Notes under the pieces: generated by a model
Seen by the model: the letters and a program-made list of their open reading frames with translations, nothing else
Databases searched by the model: none
What the model was told of the DNA's origin: nothing
In this document: piece by piece, positions 17,288 to 27,101 of the stretch
How positions within the stretch are numbered: the stretch's first letter is position 1
How the letters are laid out: every line of letters begins with the position of its first letter
NCBI RefSeq assembly: GCF_003967515.1
Contig: NZ_BIFQ01000002.1
Span: 1,674,001-1,738,000, forward strand
Direction: 5' to 3'
DNA from: Dictyobacter aurantiacus
GTDB lineage: Bacteria; Chloroflexota; Ktedonobacteria; Ktedonobacterales; Ktedonobacteraceae
DNA length: 64,000 nt
Program-made: the position numbers and the translations under genes

Positions 17288-17437
17288 TGTTTCTCCCCAA
17301 ACCAGGGTTTGCGCCTTTCGATATCTTCGGCTGTTTCATTGCAGGTACGCACACTTCATTGTGAAGCGTTCAATATCTTCATTCGCCGTTAAAGATCTTG
17401 CTGTTTATTTAAGGTAACGGCTAATTGATGCAAGAAA

Positions 17438-17469
17438 AGTATAATAAATCATATATGTAAATGTCAATA
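17438..17469 (-). promoter_or_regulatory. Promoter of the ArsR-type regulator, with shared operator sequence
   Basis: On the minus strand TTGACA (17467-17462) and TATACT (17443-17438) are separated by 18 bases. The 13-base sequence TATTGACATTTAC (17457-17469 on this strand) is repeated exactly, in the opposite direction, at 17588-17600. Confidence 0.65.
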
Positions 17470-17587
17470 GTTTTATTCCCCTGAGTCTAAAATGAGAAAT
17501 ATTTTTATAACTAATAAGAAGGGTAATGCAGGCAATATACCTCTAAATTTGCTATTCGAGAAAGGATGTCAGAAAGGTCAATGCATG

Positions 17588-17618
17588 TATTGACATTTAC
17601 TATAATGCAAACTATACT
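17588..17618 (+). promoter_or_regulatory. Promoter of the sugar transporter operon, with shared operator sequence
   Basis: TTGACA (17590-17595) and TATACT (17613-17618) are spaced by exactly 17 bases, a near-consensus sigma-70-type promoter. TATTGACATTTAC (17588-17600) is the inverted twin of the sequence in the divergent promoter at 17457-17469, a likely regulator site. The untranslated leader to the ATG at 17921 would be about 300 bases. Confidence 0.7.
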
Positions 17619-17920
17619 TGCTATTGTTTGATTTGGCAAAAAACGAAATGAAGGACCATTTTTAGGGAAGATGTTTTTTTGCTTTTCTTGATTTCCGTGG
17701 AGGAAAGCCGTTATAATGGGCATTTATTTAGAATCAATGTATAGGCTAAGGAAAAAGTGAAAGGAGTAGTAGCACGTTCCCAGGAAGAAGCGGTGATGGG
17801 TACCGTTATCAGAAAAGGGTGTCCCATTCCGCCCCGCGCTATAGCGACAGAACTTCCTGGCCTATGTTTCGTGAAGGCCTGACCACCAGGTTGTACAGAT
17901 CCTAAAGGAGGGATTTTCGT

Positions 17921-18952
17921 ATGAGACAGCGCACGTTTCTCCATCATGGTATACCTCTGGTTCTTGCCCTTTTCCTCTTTAGCACCTTCCTGATTGCCTG
18001 TGGAGGTGATAACACCTCAGGCAATGCCTCCAGCAGTGGCTGTTCTTCTCCTCCCAAGCTCGCGAAAAAGAGTCATTATCGGGTAGGTTTTTCCCAACAA
18101 GTGAACAATGCCCCCTGGCGTATTGCTGAGACAACAAGCGTACAGGAAGAAGCCTCCAGGCGCGGCGACACCGTTATCTATACCGATGCCCAGAACTCAG
18201 ACAGCAAACAGGTCTCAGACATTCAAAGCATTATCGCCCAACATCCCGATGTCCTTTTGATCGCGCCGTTGACCGAGGATGGCGAAGTCTCTGCGATCAA
18301 GCAGGCGGCGGCGGCTTGTATTCCAGTGATCCTGCTGGATCGTGATGCCAACCATAGTAAGGTAACGCCCGGTAAAGACTACATCACCTTTATTGGCTCT
18401 GATTTTGTCCGTGAGGGGCAGCGCGTGGCGCAGCACCTCATTCAGAAGACCAACGGGAAAGCGAAGATTATCGAGTTACAGGGAACAACCGGTTCCTCAC
18501 CGGCGATCAACCGTACCAAGGGATTTGAGGATGAGATTCAATCGCATTCCGGCATGCAGATCATTGCCAGGCAGGATGCCAACTTCGATCGTGCGACAGG
18601 TCTAAAGACGATGCAGACCCTGCTTCAATCGCATCCTGAAGTCACGGCTGTATATGCTGAGAACGACGAAATGGCCCTGGGCGCGATAGATGCGCTCAAG
18701 GCGGCGGGCAAGAAACCCGGTAAAGATGTCCTGGTGGCATCCATTGATGGTGAGAATGCCGCGCTACAGGCTGTTCAAAACGGGGAAGAGACCATTGTCG
18801 TGCAGTGTAATCCCCGCCTGGGTCCTATCGCATTTGATACCATTGACAAATACGCAAATGGCACGGTGCCCCAGCAGTGGGTTGTCCAGCAAGACAACCA
18901 GTACACCGCTGATAACATCACTGATGCGCTGTCGAAAGGCGCAGGTTTCTAG
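17921..18952 (+). CDS. Sugar ABC transporter substrate-binding lipoprotein (YtfQ/RbsB-like)
   Basis: The 343-residue protein has a signal peptide with lipobox LIAC, giving a lipidated Cys27. It is therefore anchored outside the membrane, as expected for a monoderm-like envelope. The mature part is a periplasmic-binding protein type 1 fold (Peripla_BP_4). It starts with YRVGFSQQVNNAPWRIAETT and later has PVILLDRDANHS, YAENDEMALGAIDALKAAGK and DVLVASIDGENAAL, which are closest to galactofuranose-binding YtfQ among the families I know. AAAGGAGG precedes the ATG. It is the first gene of the operon 17921-25738 and captures the sugar for the transporter behind it. Ribose- or other pentose-type ligands remain possible. 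Confidence 0.85.
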   Translation: MRQRTFLHHGIPLVLALFLFSTFLIACGGDNTSGNASSSGCSSPPKLAKKSHYRVGFSQQVNNAPWRIAETTSVQEEASRRGDTVIYTDAQNSDSKQVSDIQSIIAQHPDVLLIAPLTEDGEVSAIKQAAAACIPVILLDRDANHSKVTPGKDYITFIGSDFVREGQRVAQHLIQKTNGKAKIIELQGTTGSSPAINRTKGFEDEIQSHSGMQIIARQDANFDRATGLKTMQTLLQSHPEVTAVYAENDEMALGAIDALKAAGKKPGKDVLVASIDGENAALQAVQNGEETIVVQCNPRLGPIAFDTIDKYANGTVPQQWVVQQDNQYTADNITDALSKGAGF

Positions 18953-18968
18953 CGAACCATACATGGCC

Positions 18969-19006
18969 GCACAAGATCGAGGTCAGCAGGTGCCTCGATC
19001 TTGTGC
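18969..19006 (+). terminator. Intercistronic hairpin after the binding-protein gene
   Basis: A perfect 14-bp stem (18969-18982 with 18993-19006) and 10-base loop, with no T run. Such hairpins after binding-protein genes commonly protect the upstream mRNA or terminate partially, giving more binding protein than transporter. Confidence 0.7.
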
Positions 19007-19035
19007 AGTCACAGTGTTGGAAAGAGGATACTGGC

Positions 19036-20610
19036 ATGAACCAGGCAGTTCCACTCCTGACAATCGAACACGTAAGGAAAACTTTCCCCGGCGTGGTTGC
19101 GTTGACAGACGCGCATCTGCAGGTTTTTCCCGGTGAGGTGCATGCGTTGGTTGGGCAAAACGGTGCTGGCAAGTCAACGTTGATCAAGATCCTGAGCGGA
19201 GCATACACGCGTGAGAGTGGCAGCATTACCTTTGAGGGACAACCAGTTAACTTCCATACGCCGCAGCAGGCCCAGAACGCAGGCATCAGCACGATCTACC
19301 AGGAGATTAACCTGGTTCCTCTCCGTACGGTTGCCGAGAATATCTACATGGGAAAAGAGCCGAGGCGCTGGGGTTTTATCAACTGGCGCGCGATGAACGA
19401 GGGTGCGCGCACATTGCTTGAGCGTCTTCACATCTCCATCGACGTCACCAGGCCGCTGCTCAGCTATAACATTGCCTTGCAGCAGATGGTTGCCATTGCG
19501 CGAGCACTCTCATTTGAGAGCCGCCTTGTGATCATGGATGAACCGACCTCCTCGCTCAATGAGCACGAGGTCGAAACCTTATTTGATAGTATCCGTCAGT
19601 TACAGTCCGAAGGGGTATCGACCCTGTTTGTTGGTCATCGTCTTGATGAGATCTATACCATCTGTGATCGTGTAACCATTATGCGTGATGGCCGCACGGT
19701 CGATGTGCGTGACCTGCATTCACTTCCAAGAGTAGAACTTGTCTCACGCATGCTAGGGAAAGAACAGTCCGATCTGCGCCAGCACGGGCAGACAAGCTTT
19801 ACCCCCGAACAGCATCATGCTCAAGCAAAGGTGGTGTTAGAGGCCCATGATCTGCGCCGCAGCGTGGTGTTACACGGAGCGAGTGTGCGTGTTCACGCGG
19901 GCGAGATTGTGGGCCTGGGTGGCCTGCTGGGTTCGGGGAGGAGTGAGGTTGTGCGAGCGATTTTTGCCGCTGATCCGATTGAGGGAGGAACGATTAGCGT
20001 CGAGGGAGAACAGACGCATTTTCGCACGCCGATCGATGCCATTCGCGCCGGGATTGGCTTTTGCTCGGAGGATCGTAAAGCTGATGGCATTATTCCTTTT
20101 CTCTCCGTACGCGAGAATATGACATTGGCGGTGCTACCACGCATCTCACGTTACGGTATTGTCTCGCGCCAGAAACAGCAAGAGATTGTCGACACGTTCA
20201 TTCGACGCCTTGACATCAAGACCTCTGGCCCTGATCAGCCCATACGCGAGCTTTCAGGAGGCAATCAGCAGAAGGTATTGCTGGCTCGCTGGCTCTGTCT
20301 CGATCCCACATTGTTGTTGCTGGATGAGCCGACACGCGGCATCGATATCGGTGCGAAGGCAGAGATTCAGGGACTGATTGAAGAACTGGCGGAAAAAGGA
20401 GTCAGTATGCTGATGATTTCCTCTGAGTTAGAGGAGTTGATCGAAGGGTGTGATCGCATCGTTATTCTGCGCGATGGGAAAAGTGTGGCCTCCTTTGCGC
20501 GTAACGAGGTGACCCAGGATGCTTTAATGGCGGCCATGGCGCATGGCGAAGGGGAGCCGAAGCCGCCTGTGTCTGACCTGAAAACGGAGGCTCCACGTGG
20601 AGAGGATTAA
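19036..20610 (+). CDS. Sugar ABC transporter ATP-binding protein (double ATPase, YtfR/RbsA-like)
   Basis: The 524-residue protein contains two ABC cassettes, as in RbsA, MglA and YtfR. The first has Walker A GQNGAGKST at 40-48, the signature in the SYNIALQQMVAIARAL region, and Walker B VIMDEPTSSL. The second has a degenerate Walker A (GLGGLLGSGRSE), a clear signature (LSGGNQQKVLLARWL) and LLLDEPTRGID. Asymmetric second-site Walker motifs are normal for this family. ATG at 19036 follows AAAGAGG; the GTG at 19003 lies in the hairpin and is rejected. It couples ATP hydrolysis to transport through the two permeases downstream. Confidence 0.9.
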   Translation: MNQAVPLLTIEHVRKTFPGVVALTDAHLQVFPGEVHALVGQNGAGKSTLIKILSGAYTRESGSITFEGQPVNFHTPQQAQNAGISTIYQEINLVPLRTVAENIYMGKEPRRWGFINWRAMNEGARTLLERLHISIDVTRPLLSYNIALQQMVAIARALSFESRLVIMDEPTSSLNEHEVETLFDSIRQLQSEGVSTLFVGHRLDEIYTICDRVTIMRDGRTVDVRDLHSLPRVELVSRMLGKEQSDLRQHGQTSFTPEQHHAQAKVVLEAHDLRRSVVLHGASVRVHAGEIVGLGGLLGSGRSEVVRAIFAADPIEGGTISVEGEQTHFRTPIDAIRAGIGFCSEDRKADGIIPFLSVRENMTLAVLPRISRYGIVSRQKQQEIVDTFIRRLDIKTSGPDQPIRELSGGNQQKVLLARWLCLDPTLLLLDEPTRGIDIGAKAEIQGLIEELAEKGVSMLMISSELEELIEGCDRIVILRDGKSVASFARNEVTQDALMAAMAHGEGEPKPPVSDLKTEAPRGED

Positions 20611-21607
20611 TCAAATGGCAACAACGCCCACTCCGCAAGCGCCGGCATCTCGTCTCAAAGGGAGCAGAGGCCTGTGGCACTCCAGAGGGCGCACAGGTTC
20701 GCTGCTGGCCTGTATCTTGCTTCTACTGCTCAATTGCATCTTTACGCCAAACTTCCTGCGTTTTCAAACGCTTGGCATCAATCTTCAGCAGATGAGTAGC
20801 ACGACCATCGTGGCAATTGGCATGACGCTTGTCATCGCGACAGGTGGAATTGACCTCTCTGTGGGGTCGGTCATGGCGATCGCAGGGGTGCTGGCGCCCC
20901 TCCTCTTTCTGCATATTGCTAACCCGGTCCTGGGGCTCGCGTTAGCGTTGTTCCTTCCCCTGCTCGCGGGAGCCGCCTGTGGACTCTTCAATGGCTGGCT
21001 GGTCGCACGTATTCAACTCCAGCCAATTATCGCTACACTGATCCTGTTCACGGCGGGGCGTGGGATCGCACAGGTGCTCACCAATGGAGCGGGACAACCC
21101 TTTACCAATGCTGGTTTCTCATGGTTAGGGAAAGGGAGTTTGTTGGGATTGCCGGTTCAGGCTTACCTGATGGCTCTGCTGCTCGTAGTCTTTTCGCTCT
21201 TTATGCGTGGGACGAGGTTCGGGCGCTCCATTCAGGCGATTGGCGGGAATGCCGAGGCCGCGCGACTGGCTGGTGTTCCGGTTGCACGTACCAGGATTGC
21301 CGTATACGTTATTACGGGCGTGCTGGCAGCCTTAGGGGGGCTGATCGTCGTCTCGCTCAACTCAAACTCTGATCCCAGTACAGTCGGCTTGAACGTAGAG
21401 CTCAACGCAATCGCTGCGGTAGCGATTGGAGGCACCTCGCTTCTGGGTGGTGAGGCGCGTGTCTTTGGCACGTTTCTGGGGGCTTTAATTACGCAACTTA
21501 TTTATACCTTTCTGGTCGGTAACAATGTTCCCCAGGCGACCGCGCTCGTCGTGAATGCACTCATCATCCTTGTTGCGGTTTACCTCCAGATTCGGCCACA
21601 ATCCTGA
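20597..21607 (+). CDS. Sugar ABC transporter permease (YtfT/RbsC-like)
   Basis: This BPD_transp_2 family permease has 336 residues, about 8-10 hydrophobic segments, and the family motif IVAIGMTLVIATGGIDLSVGS near residues 70-95. The GTG at 20597 is chosen because GGAGG lies 6 bases before it; it overlaps the ATPase gene by 14 bases, suggesting translational coupling. ATG at 20615 is the alternative. A second homologous permease follows, so the channel is probably a heterodimer, as in the YtfT-YjfF galactofuranose transporter rather than the homodimeric ribose system. Confidence 0.88.
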   Translation: MERINQMATTPTPQAPASRLKGSRGLWHSRGRTGSLLACILLLLLNCIFTPNFLRFQTLGINLQQMSSTTIVAIGMTLVIATGGIDLSVGSVMAIAGVLAPLLFLHIANPVLGLALALFLPLLAGAACGLFNGWLVARIQLQPIIATLILFTAGRGIAQVLTNGAGQPFTNAGFSWLGKGSLLGLPVQAYLMALLLVVFSLFMRGTRFGRSIQAIGGNAEAARLAGVPVARTRIAVYVITGVLAALGGLIVVSLNSNSDPSTVGLNVELNAIAAVAIGGTSLLGGEARVFGTFLGALITQLIYTFLVGNNVPQATALVVNALIILVAVYLQIRPQS

Positions 21608-21725
21608 GCAACGACCATTGCTGTTCGGCGAGGAGGAAATAGTTCTCCCGATCTCGGGTCATTGTCACTGTCATGGTGTGCTGCGGTAAACGCAGCGGAC
21701 CCCGGAGTTCGAAGAAGAGGGTAGT

Positions 21726-22769
21726 ATGACACAGACACCTATCAGGAGCCGCTCAATACCATGGGGAGTGCTACTGCGTCGAGGAAGAGGAATGCTGAGC
21801 CAGCAAGGGCCACTGCTCATCTTTGTGCTGCTCTTTCTTTTTGCCTCGTTTCGTTATACCTATTTCTTATCGACCTACAATATGATTAGCTTCTTCTCCT
21901 ACAACACAATTTTCGGACTTCTCGCATTGGGAGAGACCTTCGTGATTATGACGGGGAACATCGACATCTCCGTTGGATCGGTGGCGGCGCTCTCTGCGGT
22001 CGTCGCGACACGTTTTAGTGGCGCTGGCCTCGTTCCCGCGCTGGGTATGGCCCTGCTCGTCGGGCTCCTGATCGGACTTTTGAATGGATGGGCGGTGGCG
22101 CGCTTGCGCATCCCGCCATTCATCGTGACGCTGGCAACACTGATCGGAGTTCGTGGTATGGCCCTGATTATCTCGGGGGCGGCAACGCTCTCGACGAGCG
22201 GCAACGATTTCCCCGCCATCTATTCGGGGACGCTGCTGGGCATTCCTGTGCCCATCCTATTATTGGTAGTGGCGTTTGTCCTGGGCTCCATTCTTCTTCA
22301 TTATACACGCTTTGGTCGCCATGCCCTGGCGATTGGCGGCAATGAAGAGGCGGCTCGTCTGATGGGATTGCCAGTCGTACGCATCAAATTACTGGTTTAT
22401 GTGATTAGTGGGATACTGGCGAGTCTTGCAGGTGTGCTATTGGCGGCGCAAACGTATACCGGCAATCCCAACGAGGCTGTCGGCTGGGAACTCAATGCGA
22501 TCGCCGCCGTCATCGTGGGTGGGACGCTACTCACAGGTGGCAAAGGAACTCTATTCGGCTCACTGGTTGGTGCGTTGCTGCTCGGCTTGATTCTGAACGT
22601 TCTCAACTTCGAGAACGGGTATGGTTTGATCAGCCTGAGCTCTTACTGGGAAACCGTGATTCGGGGAGCGTTCTTGCTGGTTGTTGTCCTGCTGCAAACG
22701 CGTCTTGCCGGACAGAAGAAACTGCGCGCTATGGTGCTGTCTCCCGCTCCCAAAGCGCCTCCTGTGTAG
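21726..22769 (+). CDS. Sugar ABC transporter permease (YjfF/RbsC-like)
   Basis: This 347-residue permease has the same fold as the one upstream, with its own family motif (LGETFVIMTGNIDISVGSVA) and a conserved GGNEEAARLMGLPV segment facing the ATPase. A 118-base spacer separates it from the first permease and contains an AGGAGG-like sequence near 21631, but no convincing extra gene. Start ATG at 21726 follows AAGAAGAGGG. With 20597-21607 it would form the membrane channel. Confidence 0.88.
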   Translation: MTQTPIRSRSIPWGVLLRRGRGMLSQQGPLLIFVLLFLFASFRYTYFLSTYNMISFFSYNTIFGLLALGETFVIMTGNIDISVGSVAALSAVVATRFSGAGLVPALGMALLVGLLIGLLNGWAVARLRIPPFIVTLATLIGVRGMALIISGAATLSTSGNDFPAIYSGTLLGIPVPILLLVVAFVLGSILLHYTRFGRHALAIGGNEEAARLMGLPVVRIKLLVYVISGILASLAGVLLAAQTYTGNPNEAVGWELNAIAAVIVGGTLLTGGKGTLFGSLVGALLLGLILNVLNFENGYGLISLSSYWETVIRGAFLLVVVLLQTRLAGQKKLRAMVLSPAPKAPPV

Positions 22770-22876
22770 AGAGGCGGTATCAAGGTTGAAACGTGGTTTG
22801 GTGGCCCCAGCAATAAAGATAACAGTGCGATCGTCTCTTGCGAACATAGGCGTCAATGAAGAAAAGGAGTTTTACA

Positions 22877-25738
22877 GTGAAGGATCACGAGGGCAATGTT
22901 CTATCGTTTCACAACACCCCTGTAGGCAGGCGCGAGTTCATCAAATGGGCCGCTGCGGCAGGGCTCGCGGGAGGTGCGCTAGATGCGCTTTTTTTCCAGC
23001 CCGGGATCGCGCTTGCAGCGTCGATGGATACAACTGCCGGATTGGTGGGGTACTGGAAATTCGATGATGGCAGTGGCAGCATCGCTGTAGACTCATCTGG
23101 CGCTGGCAACAGCGGGACACTGACCGGAGGGCCAATCTGGGTCAGCGGAAGAATGAGTGACGCGCTCAGCTTCAATGGGTCTCGCGCGGAAGTTGATATC
23201 AATGCGAGCGTGCTGGACACCAGTAAAGACTATACGGTGGCCGCATGGGTACAGATAAGCAATCCCAATGTCTGGGCGTCCGCAGTCACTCAAGACGGTG
23301 CGAACGTCAGTGGTTTCTACTTGCAGTACACCAATCCAGCTATACCTGATGGAGGACGTTTCGCCTTTAGTTTGATTAGCACCGATTCGGCGCAAAGCCC
23401 GACGACACGAGCCATCTCTCCGTTTTCCCCTTCTACCAATGTATGGTATCACCTGGTCGGGGTACATGATACGATGGCGAAACAGATCAAGCTCTACGTC
23501 AATGGTACATTAGTCGACACGCAGTCAGTAGGGACCGCGTGGAATGCTCAAGGCGAGACAGTGATTGGACGGGGAAAATATAATGGGGGGCCGGTGGACT
23601 TCTGGCCTGGTCTCATCGACGATGTACGCCTGTATAATCGGGTCTTGAGTGATGCAGACGTTTTCTCGCTCTACCATGCGACTCCCCCACAAACCTCTGC
23701 AGCCTTCACACCACTACGCCCGCCAGCGACACCCCTGGTGGTACGCAGCCCTTACGTGAGTACCTGGCTCGCGGCAGACACGCTCCCGGGCACATGGCCG
23801 ACCTTCTGGACCGGCGCGATCAAGGCCATGACCGGTATGGCGCATATCGACGGGACGGCGTATCTCTTTATGGGTGCCCCGACCCGTATTGGCTCAGTAC
23901 AGACCATGACGCAGACCAATTTGACCATCACGCCGACACAATCCATCTTCACCTTGCAGGGGGGAGGGGTGACATTGACGGTGACGTTCCTATCACCTGT
24001 TGAGGTAGACAATATACAAAACCTGTCTGTGCCTCTGAGTTATATTACCGCCACCGCCCAAAGCAACGATGGGCAAACACATGCTGTTCGCCTCTACTTC
24101 GATATCTCTGGCGAGTGGGCTCATGGGGATAGCAATGAGCTCATCAATTGGAACACTGAGCAGGTGTCACATGCGAAAAGTGCCGGCACTCTTACCACCT
24201 TTACCGTTACGCCCCATTCTCCCCAGGTCTTGTCAGAGGTAAATGATTATCCCTCGTGGGGAACAGCCGTCTGGGCGACCGAGAGTCAACCGCAGCTGGC
24301 TATACAGAGTGGTGAAGATGTCGTCGTACGCGCGTTCTTCGTCTCGCAGGGAACGCTGAACAACACGATGGATGCAAATCAGCCGCGTGCCATTAATGAC
24401 CGCTGGCCGGTGTTTGCCTTCGCCTTAAACATGGGAACTGTCACAGAGCGAGCAACATCACCGATGACACTTGTGCTGGGGCATGTACGTGAACCGGCTG
24501 TCAGCTATCTGGGAAATCCAATCCCGCCGCTCTGGAAAGCATACTGGTCAACCTGGCAGCAGATGCTCGCTTCGACGTACGCTGATGGTAAAGAGGCATT
24601 CAAACGTTCCGAGAAGATCGACGCAGCGATTACTGCTGACGCGACACAGGTCGGTGGGACAAACTACGCGGCCCTGTGTGCACTCGCGCTCCGGCAAGCC
24701 ATGAGTGGCACTGAGCTGGTGGGAACGACGAGCCAGCCCTGGCTGCTGCTCAAGGAGATCAGTAGCGATGGCAACGTCTCGACTATTGACGTAATCTATC
24801 CCGGCATGCCCGTCCTGGTCTATCTCAATCCGTACCTGCTCCGGCTCTTGCTTGACCCCATTCTTGCCTATACGGAGACTGGTGGCTGGCCTCTTCCATT
24901 CTGTGTCCATGATCTTGGCTCACATTATCCCAATGCAACTGGACACAATGATGATACCTCCGAGAATAAGACCGAGGAGGATATGCCCGTTGAGGAGTCG
25001 GCCAATATGCTCATTATGGTTGCGGCCTACATACGGTTCGCAAGCGACCATGATGCGACGGTCTATGCCAACGCTCACTATCCTATCCTCAAACAATGGG
25101 CAGATTACCTCGTACAGAATGCCCTGGATCCCGGATATCAAAATCAAACCGACGACTTTACCGGTTTTATTGCCCACAGTTCAAATCTGGCGCTGAAAGG
25201 TATTCTGGCCATTGCCGCTATGGGCCAGGTCGCTACGGCTGCTGGCAAGACAGCAGACGCCGTATACTATCAGGGTCAGGCAACAAGCTATATTAGCCAG
25301 TGGGTCAATAAGTCGCAGGACTCATCCGGCCTCCATCTTAAACTGGCGTATGATCAGGATGGGACATGGAGTTTGAAGTACAATGCATTCCCTGACAAAC
25401 TTCTTGGCTTGAACCTCATTCCGATGACAGCCCTGACGGAAGAATCCACATGGTATATGCAGCATGAAAACGCCTTTGGCATTCCTCTTGATATTCGGCA
25501 TTCCTATACAAAAGCTGATTGGGAGATGTGGACTGCCGCTTCAACTGATGTCGCGTCGCTGCGTCAGTACCTCATCGACGCGTTATATCAGTTTGTCAAT
25601 ACGAGCGGTTCACGTGTCCCGTTCACGGACTGGTATGATACGATCTCCGACAAGCAAGTGGGCTTCCATGCCCGTCCAGTCATCGGAGGTGTATTCTCAC
25701 TCCTCGCTCGCTTGAAAAGCAAGCCTCGGAGAGTATAA
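22877..25738 (+). CDS. Tat-exported LamG plus glutaminase A-like (DUF5127/DUF4965/DUF1793) enzyme
   Basis: The 953-residue protein starts at GTG 22877, with AAGGAG 7 bases upstream; ATG at 22856 lacks such a site. A Tat signal is visible: Arg18-Arg19 in GRREFIKWAAAAGLAGG and a cleavage region near IALAAS. Residues about 55-265 form a LamG/concanavalin-like carbohydrate-binding domain (GYWKFDDGSGSIAVDSSG, GLIDDVRLYNRVLSDADV). The remainder resembles GtaA-type proteins, with an (alpha/alpha)6-like core (HDLGSHYPNATGHND, MPVEESANMLIMVAAY, DWEMWTAAS). Characterised relatives are called glutaminases, but the fold is glycosidase-like. As the last gene of a sugar-uptake operon, an extracellular glycosidase supplying the transporter is plausible (inference). 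Confidence 0.8.
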   Translation: MKDHEGNVLSFHNTPVGRREFIKWAAAAGLAGGALDALFFQPGIALAASMDTTAGLVGYWKFDDGSGSIAVDSSGAGNSGTLTGGPIWVSGRMSDALSFNGSRAEVDINASVLDTSKDYTVAAWVQISNPNVWASAVTQDGANVSGFYLQYTNPAIPDGGRFAFSLISTDSAQSPTTRAISPFSPSTNVWYHLVGVHDTMAKQIKLYVNGTLVDTQSVGTAWNAQGETVIGRGKYNGGPVDFWPGLIDDVRLYNRVLSDADVFSLYHATPPQTSAAFTPLRPPATPLVVRSPYVSTWLAADTLPGTWPTFWTGAIKAMTGMAHIDGTAYLFMGAPTRIGSVQTMTQTNLTITPTQSIFTLQGGGVTLTVTFLSPVEVDNIQNLSVPLSYITATAQSNDGQTHAVRLYFDISGEWAHGDSNELINWNTEQVSHAKSAGTLTTFTVTPHSPQVLSEVNDYPSWGTAVWATESQPQLAIQSGEDVVVRAFFVSQGTLNNTMDANQPRAINDRWPVFAFALNMGTVTERATSPMTLVLGHVREPAVSYLGNPIPPLWKAYWSTWQQMLASTYADGKEAFKRSEKIDAAITADATQVGGTNYAALCALALRQAMSGTELVGTTSQPWLLLKEISSDGNVSTIDVIYPGMPVLVYLNPYLLRLLLDPILAYTETGGWPLPFCVHDLGSHYPNATGHNDDTSENKTEEDMPVEESANMLIMVAAYIRFASDHDATVYANAHYPILKQWADYLVQNALDPGYQNQTDDFTGFIAHSSNLALKGILAIAAMGQVATAAGKTADAVYYQGQATSYISQWVNKSQDSSGLHLKLAYDQDGTWSLKYNAFPDKLLGLNLIPMTALTEESTWYMQHENAFGIPLDIRHSYTKADWEMWTAASTDVASLRQYLIDALYQFVNTSGSRVPFTDWYDTISDKQVGFHARPVIGGVFSLLARLKSKPRRV

Positions 25739-25850
25739 TGCAGAAATGTCGCCTGTTCACGGCCAGTGTTTTCTCTTGCTAACTGGCGTTGCTGGTGAGG
25801 ACTTGTCCATCGTGCATCATTGATGAGACACCCAGGACTTGATCGCCTGC

Positions 25851-26685
25851 CTAGAGGATGCCTTTCTGCAGGGTTAGCGCCCCATCGATAATGGGGTTAG
25901 AGACCGGCGCGGGTGTCGGTGTGGCTTTGTGTTTGGGTGCAGGCGATGGCCTGGGAGATGGTCTGAGCGCTGGCTTGACGGCTGATGGTGGTGGGGTCAC
26001 GGATGGGAAGGGACCCATAGCCGGATGCCAGGATGATCCCCAGCCATCGCCAATGATGATGGGTGATAGCGATGGGTTATAGTCCGAGTCGACATAGGTG
26101 GCTTTGTTGCCGATCGGGCTGGTCCATGATTTCTCGCCAGCGTTGCCCTCGCGGAAGAGGCCCGTGGGATCCGTGGCCGTTTCGGGATTGCCGCCTACAT
26201 AGGTGTAGGGGGTCATCTCCCTGCAGGTTCCCTTCGATCGTGTCGGGCGCCGTAAACTGGCCCACGACCGGATCGTAGTAGCGGGCATTGTAGTAGTCCA
26301 ATCCCGATGAGTCGGCGTACTGGCCGGTAAAGCCTTTGGCCGTGCCCATGGCGCCCTGAGCGTAGCGCTGGTTGCCGTAGGGGCCGTAGGTCTGGTTGCC
26401 CAGAACAGCGGCCCTGTTGGCGGTGTTGGTAAAGGTTTCAACGACGCTGCCCAGCGAGTCGGTCAGGTAGAACTGTGTGGTGCTGCCGTCGGTCTTTCCC
26501 AGTAGGTGTCCACCCAGGCTGTAGTAGTAGGTGCCACCAGTAGTGGTGCCCGTACTGTTATAGGTGTGCTCCTCCAGGCCGCAGGCGTAGACGGTCAGGC
26601 TGGTGCCGGCCGAGGTGGTGCTGCGGCGCAGGGTGCGGGATACTCCATTGTCGTAGGTATACCATTCCTGGTTGCTGCTCTATTA
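25851..26685 (-). pseudogene. RHS-repeat protein, C-terminal core remnant with frameshift
   Basis: RHS proteins are large shells that end in a conserved core followed by a variable toxin tip. The remnant reads, on the minus strand, through YD-type repeats to FTGQYADSSGLDYYNARYYD, the RHS core motif, and FTAPDTIEGNLQG. It then shifts frame near 26220 and continues as MTPYTYVGGNPETATDPTG, followed by a Pro-rich tail to the stop at 25851. The 5' part is cut at about 26685, where an A-rich junction begins. The frameshift and loss of most repeats indicate a dead gene. The tail after DPTG has no toxin domain I recognise. Confidence 0.7.
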
Positions 26686-26866
26686 AAAAAAAGGAATAGG
26701 TGGATCAAAATACCACGCTGGTTTCAGAAGGGAAAAATCTTGTAGATAGGCCTCTACTTCATGTTCTAAAATATCAACGCTTAAAATCCTCTTATATATA
26801 TAATTTATCAAAAATTCATCTACTTCATCTTCTCTTTCCAAATATTGGTCTCTATTTCATATTTTT

Positions 26867-27091
26867 TCAGCCAAAATCTTGTATCGTTGTGATCTCTATT
26901 AAGAATCTTGGATAGCCTAGATACATTTCTTGGAAACTGCTTTCTGATAAATCAGATGCTTCTTTCGGCGCTGGTACATAAGAACCAATGATAATAAATG
27001 CGCTTAATTCAGAAGATGATGATGGGATCTCAGCAGCCAAAGACGTACCAATAAAAAGATTATTCTCTTGAAACATACTAAATTTACTCAT
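26867..27091 (-). CDS. Small hypothetical protein, 74 residues
   Basis: ATG at 27091 lies 10 bases after the stop of the HTH gene on the same strand, with GGTGG as a possible ribosome site, so it may be the second gene of that operon. The product (MSKFSMFQENNLFIGTSLAA at the start) is soluble and Ser-rich. I do not recognise it. The flanking DNA is strongly AT-rich, and it may also be a chance frame. Confidence 0.35.
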   Translation of the reverse strand: MSKFSMFQENNLFIGTSLAAEIPSSSSELSAFIIIGSYVPAPKEASDLSESSFQEMYLGYPRFLIEITTIQDFG

Positions 27092-27101
27092 AATACCACC
27101 G

